From Euborellia annulipes (Eukaryota; Arthropoda; Insecta; Dermaptera; Anisolabididae): 64,000 bases of DNA. Below are positions 1-10,597 of this stretch, piece after piece; within the stretch, counting starts at the first letter, position 1, and every line of letters starts with the position of its first letter. The notes beneath the pieces are model-generated. The model was not told where the DNA came from, ran no database searches, and worked only from the letters and a program-made list of their open reading frames with translations. The translations under genes were made by a program, and so were the position numbers. Location: contig JAKCPI010006143.1 in the NCBI GenBank assembly GCA_023213315.1, forward strand, positions 30,138 through 94,137. The letters are read 5' to 3'.

Positions 1-1569
1 CGTCATTAAAAAATGTTCCCCTGAATTGGTCCCAATATTATCCAGGTTGTTCAACCTCTCATTTTCCTCGGGAAATTTTCCCGACTCTTGGAAATTGGCG
101 AATATTCAACCCATTCCCAAAAAGGTGACTCCTCTCTTCCCAGCAACTATCGCCCAATCGCAATAACCTCCATACTATCCAAAATTATGGAAAAAGCCCT
201 CAACATTCAAATTTTAAATCATCTGGAACATTGCGGAATGATGAATGATAGGCAATATGGTTTCAGGCATGCTCGTTCGACTGGGGATATTTTGAGCTTT
301 GTCACACACCTCTGGAACAAAGCCATGGAAATGAAAGGGGAAACTATTGCAGTTGCTCTTGACATTTCGAAGGCTTTCGATCAGGTATGGCATAAAAATC
401 TTTATGCTAAACTTCCATCTTTTGGCCTATCCTCTGAGCTGTGCCAGTGGATCAAGAGCTTTCTAACGGAGCGAAAGATCTCGGTTGTAGTCGACGGTGT
501 GTCTTCTATTCCGCATTCAATCAACGCAGGTGTTCCCCAGGGTTCTGTCCTCTCTCCCACCCTATTCCTTATGTACATTAACGATCTCATGGGAGTAACC
601 TCCAACCCAATTCATTGCTTTGCTGATGACAGTACCCTGCACTCAGTCAGGACTGGTGAAACCTCATCCACTGGTCGTCTGGGGGCTGTGTCGTCGATAA
701 ATGATGATCTTGGTCTCTTGGAGGAATGGGGAAACCTCAATCAAGTAAAATTCAATTCCCAAAAAACCCAATGTTGTTTAATTTCTAGACAAAAAAATAG
801 GATTTGCCCTCCCCTTATTTACAGCAATAATAGTCTCGAGTTCAAAGATTCATTTTCTGTTCTGGGAGTGACAGTTACATCTGATCTCTCCTGGAGCAAC
901 CACATCTCTTCTGTGGTTAAATCTACCGCAAGGAAATTGGGTTTCCTATTCAAAACGAAGCGTTACTTTTCCTCCCAACAACTCCTAATCCTCTATAAAG
1001 CCCAAATTCGGCCGTGTCTTGAATATTGTTCCCACCTTTGGCGAGGGGCGTCGAAAGACGCTCTCTCCTCCTTGGAAGCCATACAGAGGCGTGCAATTAG
1101 ACTGATAGGTGATTCTACCCTTACTGCATCCTTACAGTCACTAGATCATAGAAGAAGAGTATCTGCACTATCTCTCTTCTACAGGTATTACCATGGTCAA
1201 TGCTCTGCCGAATTAAAATCAATTATCCCACCCAATGCAACATATTCACGGAACACAAGAGAGGCATCTTCCCAGCATCCCTATGCTGTTCAGATCACGA
1301 CTAACAGAACAAAACAATTTCATTCTTCCTTTGTCCCCATGACCTCCCGTGATTGGAACAAGCTCCCTGCGTCTATCTTCCCCAAAACCTACAATCTTCA
1401 GACTTTCAAGTCTAACCTCAACAGGCATCTTCTCAGTTCCCGCAGTTGAGTTTCCCCTTTATGCTTCTCCTTTTGTTTTTATTTTCTTCCTGGCTGCATG
1501 TGACTATTGGTCATTATAGGTCTTCGGACCTTATGCACCCATTCCAAAAAAAAAAAAAAAAAAAAAAAA
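1..1569 (+). mobile_element. Jockey-like non-LTR retrotransposon, 3' part
   Basis: This is the 3' portion of a LINE: reverse transcriptase coding region, a short 3' UTR (1450-1545) and a poly(A) tail near 1546-1569. The endonuclease half lies off the left edge of the window. A second A-rich tail follows a short unrelated segment, near 1610-1632. The absence of an RNase H domain after the RT and the poly(A) tail fit the Jockey superfamily; the clade is inferred from motif style. Confidence 0.85.
2..1449 (+). pseudogene. LINE reverse transcriptase, frameshifted once
   Basis: The protein copies element RNA into DNA at a nicked chromosomal target. From base 2 the frame reads SWKLANIQPIPKK, the usual lead-in to the RT fingers. 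The frame then moves at the A-run around 119-123 and continues as GDSSLPSNYRPIA without a stop to 1447. In the frame beginning at 88, motif A is LDISKAFDQVWH (Asp about residue 92), the VPQGSVLSP motif is at about 149-157, and the catalytic FADD is at about 178-181. The thumb and C-terminal part contain YKAQIRPCLEYCSHLW and RRAIRLIGD, and the protein ends NLNRHLLSSRS. All three catalytic aspartates are present, so the single-base loss in a homopolymer (or a sequencing error there) is the only visible defect. The apparent start at 88 is a TTG inside the reading frame, not a real start. Confidence 0.85.
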
Positions 1570-1742
1570 GTTGGTGATTTTGAAAGAGTAAGTTAAATAA
1601 AAGCATTAAAAAAAAAAAAAAAAAAAAAAAAAACTTTTTTCAAGTAATAATAATATTCCTAAATATTTTTCGAGATCTATTATTTGAATAAGATAATGGT
1701 ATTCAAAATACCTCGATTCGGACTTTAACTGAGTCATAGATA

Positions 1743-1903
1743 TATTTAACAAGACATGTGAGTGTTTTTCCCATGGCCCCCGGGAATCGAACCCAGGATC
1801 TCCGCCTATGCCCCGGAAAGGCGGAGATCCTGGGTTCGATTCCCGGGGGCCATGGGATGTTTGGCCTCATCAATAATAAACACTCACATGTCTTGTTAAA
1901 TAA
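1743..1903. repeat. Palindrome of tRNA-like 3' halves
   Basis: The two arms read GACATGTGAGTGTTT, then GGCCCCCGGGAATCGAACCC, and the same in reverse, around a short centre near 1807-1822. The right half reads GGTTCGATTCCCGG followed by GGGCC, a perfect pol III B box inside a T-arm-like stem. No A box or complete cloverleaf is present, so this is not a tRNA gene. A related, more decayed arrangement occurs at 14880-14995. It probably derives from a tRNA-derived SINE head. Confidence 0.7.
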
Positions 1904-2178
1904 TAATATTATTTTGGTTTTTATTTTTACTTTATTTATTTATTTTTTTATTTTATCGGCTGTAGTATATACCAGGTATACAAACATATTTATATAAATA
2001 TATATAAATTAATGAGTGAGGTGTAAACAGGCCTGGCAGGATCGGGATCATTTTGGGTTAAAATTCGTAAATCCGATCCGGCATTTAAGATATGGATTGA
2101 AATTCGAATTCTCTCTAAGGTTCTAGAATCGGAATTAAATCCTTTTCCAAAGGGATTAGTCCATGTATTTTTTTTTTT

Positions 2179-2884
2179 TACTTTCTCTTACCTATGTATA
2201 TATGTAATATATATATAGAGAGAAAGTATTGGTTTCATGTCAAAAATTCGATGTCGAGATTTTGATGGATCTTCACGTTTTGAGGTCCCCTGAATCCAAA
2301 AAAGTGGTTTTCGCGACATGGTCTGTCTGTGGGTGGGTGGGTGGGTGTGTGGGTGGGTGGGTGTGTGGGTGGGTGTGTGGGTGGGTGTGTGTTCAATTTT
2401 AAGCATGAAGGAATTGAGCTATGAGGTTGAAATTTTATATTTAAGTTAAACACCCCCGGGACCGGAAAAATATGCTTTTAATCAAAATCGACCAAAGAGT
2501 ACTAGTACTTTACTGATTCACTTTTTCAGTTTTTTTCGATTTTCTCAAAATTTGCTCCAACGATTTTTTTTAAAATTCAAAAATCAATTATTTTTTAGAT
2601 GCTCTTTAAAATGTATATTCTCATTTTGCGATTGAAATCTTCTGAAGACCACTTTACTCTTGTATTTCATAGGGAAGATAGGAGAAATGGTTGCCATGGT
2701 AACAAAATATAAATATTTTCCCATACTTATAAATTTTACATCTGAATTCAAATGTACCGTACTGTCGGGAACTAAATATATTTCGACACGAAAAATCTGG
2801 TGTGACAAGCACAGAACACAACTTTCGATTACCGAAGGTAAGAGAAAGTTGTGTGCTGTGCGCCAGTCACACCAGATTTTTTCG
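2179..2884 (+). mobile_element. RepA copy 1 (double-hairpin element), nearly complete
   Basis: RepA is the dominant family here. Its parts in order: a terminal hairpin beginning ACTTTCTCTTACC and closing with GAGAGAAAGTATTGG; a block with TTCGATGTCGAGATTTTGAT; a GT-rich microsatellite; the conserved palindrome AGTACTAGTACT; a body with GGTTGCCATGG; and a long 3' hairpin opened by AATCTGGTGTGAC and closed by GTCACACCAGATT. The sequence complementary to the 5' tip (GGTAAGAGAAAGT) sits inside the 3' hairpin. There is no coding capacity. In this copy the microsatellite has grown into a GTGG/GTGT tract (2331-2392), which creates false His/Thr/Pro open frames. Confidence 0.85.
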
Positions 2885-2889
2885 TCTTC

Positions 2890-2975
2890 ATAGGCGCCGA
2901 CTTCATGGGGCCCAAGGGGCTCGAGCCCCTCCAATATTAAGGGAAGAAGGGCCCCTCCCCCCCCAGAAAAAAAAG
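2890..2975 (+). repeat. Fragment of a CATAGGCGCCGAC-type repeat
   Basis: The start CATAGGCGCCGAC followed by runs of G and C (GGGGCCC, CCCCTCC) resembles the ends of short non-autonomous DNA transposons. A similar start, CATAGGCACCGGAAC, occurs at about 24231. Only one end is recognisable, and the superfamily is uncertain. Confidence 0.35.
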
Positions 2976-3073
2976 CTTCACTATCGTAAAAAGGTCAATC
3001 AATCAAGGCAAAATATTAAAACACTTAACCCGCACCCCCTGTGTCAATCTTATTTAGGCCCACCTAATAATTT

Positions 3074-3710
3074 TTACTTTCTCTTGTCTCTATATATGTT
3101 AATAAATAAATAAATAAATAAATAAATTTATTACGACCCACTTAGAGGCACCAGTCCTCGGTGGCTAGGTCCAACAAACACAATACAAATTTAAATACAA
3201 TAACAAATACAACAAAACAAAACAAAAGGAAAAAAATATATATATAGAGAGAAAGTATTGGATTCATGTCAAAAATTCGATGTCGAGATTTTGATGGATT
3301 TACATGTTTTGAGGTCCCCTGAATCCAAAAAAGTGGTTTTCGCAACAATTGTAAGGTAAGGTAAGGTCTGTCGGTGTGTGTGTGTTCAATTTAAAGCAAG
3401 AAGGAATTGAGGTAGGAGATTAAACTTTTATTCCCCTAGAGCGTGAAAATAATAGTACATTACTGATGAAGTTTTTCAGTTTTTTTTTCGATTTCCCCGA
3501 AATTCGCTTCAACAATTTTGATTAAAATTCAAAAATTAATTATTTTTTAGATCCTCTTTAAAATGTATATTCTCATTTTGCCAGTGAAATTTTCTGAAGA
3601 CCACTTTACTCTTGTACTTCATAGGAAAGGATAGGAGAAATGGTTGCCATGGTATCAAAATATAAATATCTTCCTATACTTTAAATTTTACCTCTTTAAT
3701 TTTAATTTAT
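3074..3710 (+). mobile_element. RepA copy 2, interrupted
   Basis: The copy starts with the 5' tip at 3074. It is split at about 3106-3235 by a retroposon tail and resumes with TATAGAGAGAAAGTATTGG. Its 3' end is lost where SINE-1 begins at about 3716. Confidence 0.75.
3099..3235 (-). mobile_element. 3' tail of a retroposon with AAAT/TTTA repeats
   Basis: On the minus strand the sequence TTGTTGGACCTAGCCACCG leads to a (TTTA)n tail, seen on the plus strand as repeated AAAT at 3099-3128. This is a typical LINE or SINE 3' end with a short tandem tail, inserted in the AT-rich loop of a RepA hairpin. No coding part is present. Confidence 0.45.
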
Positions 3711-3715
3711 TGGTG

Positions 3716-3915
3716 GGCCCTCGGGCTTGGGGTAGTTGGTAGTGCTCCTGCCTTGTATACCAAGGGTCGCGGGTTCGGATCTCAGGCAGTCTGATGATTT
3801 TATTTAAGCCATTTGGATACCAAATGGTTTAAATAAGAATGCCCAAATAGATGTATATTCAAATAACGGTTATCGTCAAAAACCATTTAGCGAAAATTGC
3901 TTGGCCCATTAATAG
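3716..3915 (+). mobile_element. SINE-1 (tRNA-derived), copy 1
   Basis: The SINE-1 head reads CCCTCGGGCTTGG, then an A-box-like TAGTTGGTAG, then GGGTCGCGGGTTCGGAT with a B box (GGTTCGGATCC in better copies). The body holds a conserved hairpin, TTATTTAAGCCATTTGG, loop ATA, then its complement. The tail contains CGGTTATCGTC and, in complete copies, GGCCTAAGTTG, AAAAGACTGTGTG and a poly(A). This copy is decayed towards its 3' end. Confidence 0.8.
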
Positions 3916-6278
3916 AAATTCCTTTATTTACATTTCGTTGTTATGAAGGGAACTTGTATTTTTTTTATTTTTATTTAATTCAATTTCGATCTTATTTTAC
4001 AATATTTATTTAACAAGAAAAAATTTGTTTTTGTTCTTTTTTTGTCCTCTCTCTGTTTCCCTATATATAAATAAATAATTCCAGAAAAAAAAAAACTAAG
4101 GGAGGAAATGGAAATAGATTGGAGGCTATCTAAGGTACACAGGTTGTCCGCTAAATAAAATTAAGCGTAAACAAAGTGCACAAGCGAAAGAGAGGGAGGA
4201 TGGGAGGGTTAAAGCCTTTTTTCCTCCTCCTCCCTCTTCAGGGATAGATGGACCAGACAGAAAGGCCAGGCAACGTCCTTTTTACACCAAAATCTATTAT
4301 ATTTTATCCCAGGGTTGTTTCTTTTTTGTCTTTATATAGAAAAAAAAGTAATTTTTAAATAAATCTGGTGTGAATAGTAGATCACAAAATAAATGAGACC
4401 AAGTCACTTACTTAATTTAATTAAAATAATGAATTTGATCGTAACTTTGGAAGTCTAAACAAATTATGTTTTAAACATAAGTTTGTATTAAGGGGGAACG
4501 GGAGCGAAGGTGTTACGCATGTTTTTCCCGATAAGATGGCGTAGTGTGTCATAAAAAGTATGCCCAAAAATCAAGTAATTCAAAAATTTGCCAAGAGATG
4601 TCAGAATGGTAGCTAATAATATTTAATGCATTTGGTTGATTTTCATTGAACTTTTTAACAATAAATACTTTATAAATGTTATTATATATTATGTATCTTT
4701 TATAAAAGCATAAAAATATATAAATATAGGCTAATACTATATCGTCTGTTAGACTAGCCTGCCATCTATTGCAAGAATGCTGAACTAATTTGACAGTTGG
4801 TTTTTAAATAAATCATCTAAGCTTATTTTAAAAATTTCTTAATTAATATGTGATTAATATTAACAATGAATTCATTTTTTTTAAGGTCTTTTTCGAAAAC
4901 TAAAGCCATTTAGACCCCATCCCTATTTATTTCAAATGATAAATTCATTTTTAAATTAAAAAAAAAAAAAAAATTAAATATTATTGGGACAGATTTGTTT
5001 TTTTTTTGTATTAGCTTGATAACAAAAAAATTAATTTCCTTAATTTTTTTAATGTCATTAAAAAAATTATAGCTCGATGTCCCAATAATCTCTTATGAAT
5101 TTAATTCATTAAAAAAAAACCGCATTCAAAAATTAGTTTAAAAAAATGGTCCCTCGAGAGGTTTGAACTCGAGCTCTTGATTTCTTCCCTTCACATATGA
5201 ATTTATGCAACGCCTTTACCATCTCGATTACTTACCTTGTTAAGAATATCATACTTTTTTTAAAGCTACTTAAATTTGATTCATATTTTTTTTTTACTTA
5301 ATATGAATTTGATTTCCACAAACTGGGTATATTAAAATTCAAGTAAAAATTAAAGTTGCCTGAATTGAGGATTAAAATTTAAGCACGAAAGTATATGAAA
5401 AACGATTGAAAAATCATATTTTTTTTTTAGAGTGTAAATAAAATACCGAATTATTATTGTAGTCATTTTTAATTTTTTTTTTGCGGCTAGTTTACAATAT
5501 CTTAAATTTTAAACCACTTGTTATATAGCTACATATGCATTACAAGATAATTGTTGTTATCAGCGACTATTGCAAAAGCCACATGTGACCAAAATGTGAA
5601 TTAATCGGTGAGGGACTCAGCCAGATTTAGATGAACTTTTTAATACAATATAATCAACTAGCAACACCATTAGTTTTGAAATCCAACATCTACATAAATC
5701 AAAATTCCAAAAATAACCAATTGTGTTAAAATAATCATAATAATACAAAATCTGAGTTTTCTCGTTGAGTAAATTTCAACTCCTCCACCCTGTTAAAATG
5801 CGAATGGAAATTTTTTATCATGATAAGGGAAGTAAAATAGAGTGAGAAATAACACAAGCAGAGAATTATCTCTGTCCCTTCGTGTCTACGCTACATTCTA
5901 AGAAACGACTCGTTGCTTGTTTTTTTTTTTTTTTTTTTTTTTTTTGTCTACCTGCCCTTTCTACGATTCTATCTAATAAATCAATTTGAATTAGACTTAA
6001 TAAGTAAATTGGTTGATTCAAGGGCGTCAATTTATTGATTTTAGGAGTGAGTGAGTTGGTTTGGTTAATAACTGAGGCGTGGAATCATTTCTTATTTGTA
6101 CGGCATGTTATTAGAGTGTCAGCTTTTTTTTCTGATATGCCTTTAAATTTAAAGAATAGTAGGAATCGAAAAAGGGAATAAGTGAGCGCATTTCCCTGCC
6201 TATTTATAAATTCAAATAAAAATTTCCCTAAAAGTTTCGTAATAGAGGAAAGTGGAAAATAAACAAATATTCACTCAC
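3916..6278. other. No gene recognised: presumed intron or intergenic
   Basis: AT-rich sequence with many poly(A)/poly(T) runs (one at about 5919-5945). No coding exon was recognised on either strand. A tRNA-like remnant lies at 5150-5245. If the TMTC gene continues leftwards, this would be its intron. Confidence 0.5.
5150..5245 (-). repeat. tRNA-like remnant (SINE head)
   Basis: On the minus strand GAGATGGTAAAGGCG resembles an A box, and GAGTTCAAACCTC resembles a B box about 50 nt further on. Stems are too degenerate for a functional tRNA. Confidence 0.4.
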
Positions 6279-6468
6279 CTCGCATTCGTAAAGACACCTG
6301 GCGAGTAGAACGAGGCATGAAGCAAGTAATAAACAGGTGCACAGATTCCGAGGATCCGAGAGGCCAGAGACAAGGGGCACTGCACCCATTTGCCAGTCAT
6401 GGCTTAGAGTCACAGGACAGAGGACCAGCCAGGCATTCAAGGCAGAGAGATAGAGAAATGTCAGCAAT
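6279..6468 (-). CDS. TMTC: TMTC-family protein, one internal exon
   Basis: TMTC proteins are ER multi-pass membrane proteins with C-terminal TPR repeats that O-mannosylate cadherins. This exon encodes LTFLYLSALNAWLVLCP, then DWQMGAVPLV, then DPRNL and a hydrophobic stretch (CLLLASCLVLLARCLYE). This is the family's DUF1736 region: a membrane segment, the conserved WLxLCP and DW-MG--PL motifs, and the next membrane segment. The exon is bounded on the minus strand by a pyrimidine-rich TTTTAG acceptor and a GAG/GTGAGT donor. It is 190 nt: one base completing a codon plus 63 codons. The DWQ-G--PLV wording resembles TMTC1 more than TMTC2, judged from memory. Other exons are not visible, so the gene must have long introns. 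Confidence 0.8.
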
Positions 6469-6557
6469 CTAAAACAACAAATTAAAAAGATACCTCATTA
6501 ATAAATCATTCTAAAATTAAGCGAAATTAAGAAACGCTGCATTCCCTCCACTCAGGC

Positions 6558-6772
6558 TTTTTTCTCATTCACACAGTCTTTTCGGCAACTTAGGCCATTT
6601 AAGACTTTTAACTATACTCGTATGTTTAATATTGGGGGTCCAGGCATTTCTATTTAAGTCATTTGGTATCCAAATGGCTTAAATAAAATCATCGGACTGC
6701 CTGGGGTCCGAACCCGCGACTTTTAGTATACGAGGTTAGCACGCTAACCCCTACACCAAGCCCCGAGGGCTC
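6558..6772 (-). mobile_element. SINE-1 copy 2
   Basis: A nearly full copy in reverse. The head at the right reads GGGCTTGGTGTAG on the minus strand with a B-box region CGGGTTCGGACCCC. The internal hairpin is near 6650-6690, and the CAACTTAGGCC tail is near 6585-6600. It lies about 90 bp upstream of the TMTC exon, within the presumed intron. Confidence 0.8.
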
Positions 6773-6959
6773 CTGAAAAAATATTTATTAATTTATTCAA
6801 ATTAATTTTATTTATTATATACAAAAATGACGTTATTTATTTATTTTTTTTAAAGAAAAGAGATAAAATTTAAAATTAAATTTTTTATTGATAAACGATA
6901 ACATGAATCAACGATTTATTTATTTATTTATTATTTTTCAATAAAACTACCCTTAGATC

Positions 6960-7260
6960 TTATCTCAAAAGATAATAACGAGTTTGAGAGAGATGGGGGT
7001 GGTGGGGAGGGGTGATAACGGAAAAGGGTGGGGGGTACTGGGGAGGGAGGGTTGGTTTTTCATTTTCTACTGAAATCACTCCCCATAAAAGGCGCGGCTA
7101 AAGTCCATAAAAAGTGCACACGAAAGAGTAATAAATTGATTTGAAGGGATTACAATAAAACCAGAGAAGGAGAGAATGTGGAAGAGAGAGAGAGAGAGAG
7201 AGGGGGGGGGAGAGAGAGAGCTTAACAACTCCACAGTGGAACGTGCCTATTGCTCACAAC
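6960..7260. repeat. Purine-rich low-complexity tract
   Basis: G-rich purine sequence (GGGTGGTGGGGAGGGG and similar) is followed by a (GA)n tract at about 7178-7221. No coding signal was seen. Confidence 0.7.
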
Positions 7261-7374
7261 CAGCAGATTTCGCTCAAATATATTATACTACTATTATAAT
7301 CAATACGCAATCAATACAGTATTGACAATTGAACATAAGGCGGCTATTATTTATATTTAGTTTATAAAAAAAAA

Positions 7375-8035
7375 AATAAAAATCTGGCGTGCTGGTAGCA
7401 CAGTACACAACTTTCTCTTACCTTTGCAAAGAGAAAGTTGTGTTCTATGCTTGTAACACCAGATTTTTTTTGTGTCGAGATATATTTAATTTCAGCCGAT
7501 ATATTAGAATTCACGTAGTAAAATTTATAAACATGAGAAAATATTAATATTTTGTTACCTTGGAAACCATTTCTCATATCTTTCCTATGAAGTACAAGAG
7601 TAAAGTGTGGTTCAAAAAATTTTCAGTACAAAATGAGAATATATTATACATTTTAAAGAGAATCTAAAAAATAATTGATTTTTGAATTTTAATCAAAATC
7701 GTTGAAGCAAATTTGGAGAAAATCGGAAAAAATTGAAAAAGTACATCAGTAAAGTATTGGTACTTTTTGGCCAATTTTGATTAAAAGTTTATTTTCCCGC
7801 CTTAGGGAGGAGACTAATTTAAATATAAAATTTCAACCTTGTAGCTCAATTCCTTCGTGCTTTAAATTGAACACACAGACAGACAGACCATGTCGAGAAA
7901 ACCATTTTTTTTGGATTCAGGGGACCTCAAAACATGTATATCCATCAAAATCTCGACATCGAAATTTTGACATGAAACCAATACTTTCTCTATAGGCCTA
8001 TATATTAAAACATATAGGTAAGAGAAAGTAAAAAC
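7375..8035 (-). mobile_element. RepA copy 3
   Basis: A full-length reverse copy. The 3' hairpin (7381-7470) is intact and the 5' tip GGTAAGAGAAAGT closes the element at about 8018-8030. The microsatellite is only a short GTCT repeat here. Confidence 0.85.
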
Positions 8036-8090
8036 TGACGTGAACATTGAAAAAAAAAAGAAGATAATTTTATTTTTTAAGAGGTTCTCG

Positions 8091-8347
8091 GGCTTGGTGT
8101 AGTTGGTAGCTCGCCTGCCTTGTATACCAAGGGTCGAGGGATTGGATCCCAGGTAGTCCGACGATTTTATTTAAGCCATTTGGATATCAAATAAATAATA
8201 ATGCCTGGACCCTCAAAAGATATATTTACAAATAACGAATATCGTTTAAAGTCTTAAATGGCCTAAGTTGACGAAAAGACTGTGTGTAAATGATGATGAT
8301 GTGTGTGTGAATGGGAAAAAAGTGTTAAAAAAAAAAAAAAAAAAAAA
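8091..8347 (+). mobile_element. SINE-1 copy 3, with poly(A) tail
   Basis: A nearly complete copy: head GGGCTTGGTGTAGTTGGTAG, B box slightly changed (GGGATTGGATCCC), hairpin partly deleted, then GGCCTAAGTTGACG, a GTGTGTG tract and a poly(A) at about 8329-8347. Confidence 0.85.
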
Positions 8348-8460
8348 TTAAAGAGATAGATTCCATTTAAGAAACAGGTACTTGTACAGTCGGGACTTGA
8401 TTTGGTTGAGTGTGAAGCCATGAGCTTGGTCATCCAACCAAATTACGTAAATTAATCATC

Positions 8461-8621
8461 TTTTTACTTTCTCTTACCTATGTATATATGTAATATATAT
8501 ATAGAGAGAAAGTATTGGATTCATGTCAAAAATTCGATGTCGAGATTTTGATGGATCTTCACGTTTTGAGGTCCCCTGAATCCAAAAAAGTGGTTTTCGC
8601 GACATGGTCTGTCTGTGTGTG

Positions 8622-8660
<39 letters not shown>

Positions 8661-9152
8661 CAATTTTAAGCATGAAGGAATTGAGCTACGAGGTTGAAAT
8701 TTTATATTTAAGTTAAACACCTCCCGGGACCGGAAAAATAAGCTTTTAATCAAAATCGGCCAAAGAGTACTAGTACTTTACTGATGTACTTTTTCAGTTT
8801 TTTTCGATTTTCTCAAAATTTGCTCCAACGATTTTTTTTTAAATTCAAAAATCAATTATTTTTTAGATGCTCTTTCAAATGTATATTCTCATTTTGCAAT
8901 TGAAATCTTCTGAAGACCACTTTACTCTTGTATTTCATAGGGAAGATAGGAGAAATGGTTGCCATGGTATCAAAATATAAATATTTTCCCATACTTATAA
9001 ATTTTACATCTTGAATTCAATTGTACCCTACTGTCGGAAACTAAATACATGTCGACACAAAAAATCTGGTGTGACAAGCACAGTACACAACTTTCGATTA
9101 CCGAAGGTAAGAGAAAGTTGTGTGCTGTGCGCCAGTCACACCAGATTTTTTT
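8461..9152 (+). mobile_element. RepA copy 4, good full-length reference
   Basis: One of the cleanest copies, intact from ACTTTCTCTTACC at the left tip to the closing CACACCAGATT. The (GT)n microsatellite is at about 8613-8660. The 3' hairpin stem (AAATCTGGTGTGAC with GTCACACCAGATTT, and ACACAACTTTC with GAAAGTTGTGT) is nearly perfect. Confidence 0.9.
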
Positions 9153-9436
9153 TAATGCAACTGAAGGGGTCTTTTAGGACAACACTTCCGACGGCTAAGC
9201 AATTCGGTTGCCTAAGCTCAAGGCACCACTCACGGGTGTTAGCTATTATTTTGATTTAATTAGAAAATAAAAATATAAATTAAGAAAGGACATGACATTA
9301 AAGTGTGGCCTCAGTCGGCTTAATAGTCTATTTGATAGACGGATTTATGAAATAAAGTAGACATTTTTCAAGTTTGGTTCACAGATATTATCAGGCTAAA
9401 ACTATTATTCTGTTTATTTTTATGTAAATCCTTACC

Positions 9437-9912
9437 TATTTTTACTTTCTCTTACCTATATGTATATGTTAATATACATATACAGTATATATAGAGAGAA
9501 AGACAAAAATTCGATCTCGATATTTTGACGGATATACACGTTTTGTGGTCCAAAAAAGTGGTTTTCGCGACATGGTCTGTCTGCCTGTGTGTGTTTAATT
9601 TAAAGCATGAAGGAATTGAGCTAGAAGGTTGAAATTTTATATTTAAGTTAGGTACCCACCTAGGGCGTAAAAATGAGCTTTTAATCAAAATCGGCCAAAA
9701 AGTACTAGAACTTTATTGATGTAGTTTTTCAGTTTTATTCGATTTTCTCAAAATTCGCTCGAACGATTTTGTTTAAAATTCAAAAATCAATTATTTTTTA
9801 GATGCTCTTTCAAATGTATATTCTCATTTTGCCATTGAAATCTTCTGAAGACCTCTTTACTCTTGTACTTCATAGGAAAGATGGGAGAAATGGTTGCAAT
9901 GGTAACAAAATT
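9437..9912 (+). mobile_element. RepA copy 5, 3' truncated
   Basis: Intact 5' hairpin and body up to GGTAACAAAAT; the 3' hairpin is missing. Confidence 0.8.
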
Positions 9913-10310
9913 TTAAAATAGAATCACCGGATTATCAAAATAAAAAATTAAAAAAATTATTTTTTAGTAATCCTGGATTAGATTATCCCTGGATCGGTCA
10001 TCTTAAGATATGTTTTTTGAAACGAAGTCATTGGCTTGTTAATTAGCTTTCGTATGACGCTTGGTAATAAATTTATTTAAAAAAAAAAACTAATTATTTT
10101 AATTGCCTAATTAAGTTATTTTTAATTTAATTAAAAATCACAAAGTTAAATTAAAGAAAAAAAAAATTTAATTAATTGAATGATTAAAAGCTTGTAACAA
10201 ATTTGATAGAGAATATTTAAAAATATTGCATAATCAAAATTCATTTGCTCTTTTCTTTTATTAGCACGGGGACTTGTGTTAATAAATTTTATATAGCCTG
10301 ATACCTTATA

Positions 10311-10352
10311 AAAAAATCTCGTCATCGAAATTTTGACATGAATGCAATACTT

Positions 10353-10422
<70 letters not shown>

Positions 10423-10432
10423 TAAAAGAAAG
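10311..10432 (-). mobile_element. RepA 5' end with expanded CT/TA microsatellite
   Basis: Only the outer ~120 bp of the family is left, in reverse. The loop of the terminal hairpin has grown into (CT)n followed by (TA)n at about 10353-10422. Confidence 0.75.
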
Positions 10433-10597
10433 AAAATTTGCTTATTATTTAGAATTTGACCTCATTTAGGTTTGAAGAGAATACAGAAATACATTTGTAG
10501 ATAGATCAATTTAATTATAAGGACCGTCGGCCAAAAAATAAATACTTTTGAGTATTATCCGTTTATTTGTAAATATTTCGACCCCAGTGATATATCA

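Noticed and set aside
1775..1856. A functional tRNA gene
   Set aside because: Only the T-arm and B box are recognisable; the D arm, anticodon arm and A box are missing, and the sequence is a palindrome.
2331..2392. A CRISPR-like or minisatellite array
   Set aside because: It is a simple GTGG/GTGT microsatellite; no repeat-spacer organisation occurs anywhere in the window.
2188..2453. Two 72-codon minus-strand frames rich in His, Thr and Pro
   Set aside because: They translate the GTGG/GTGT microsatellite inside RepA copy 1 and share no domain with any protein.
9050..9152. RepA 3' hairpin as a microRNA precursor
   Set aside because: It is a terminal structure of a multi-copy transposon, and no precursor-like features beyond pairing are evident.
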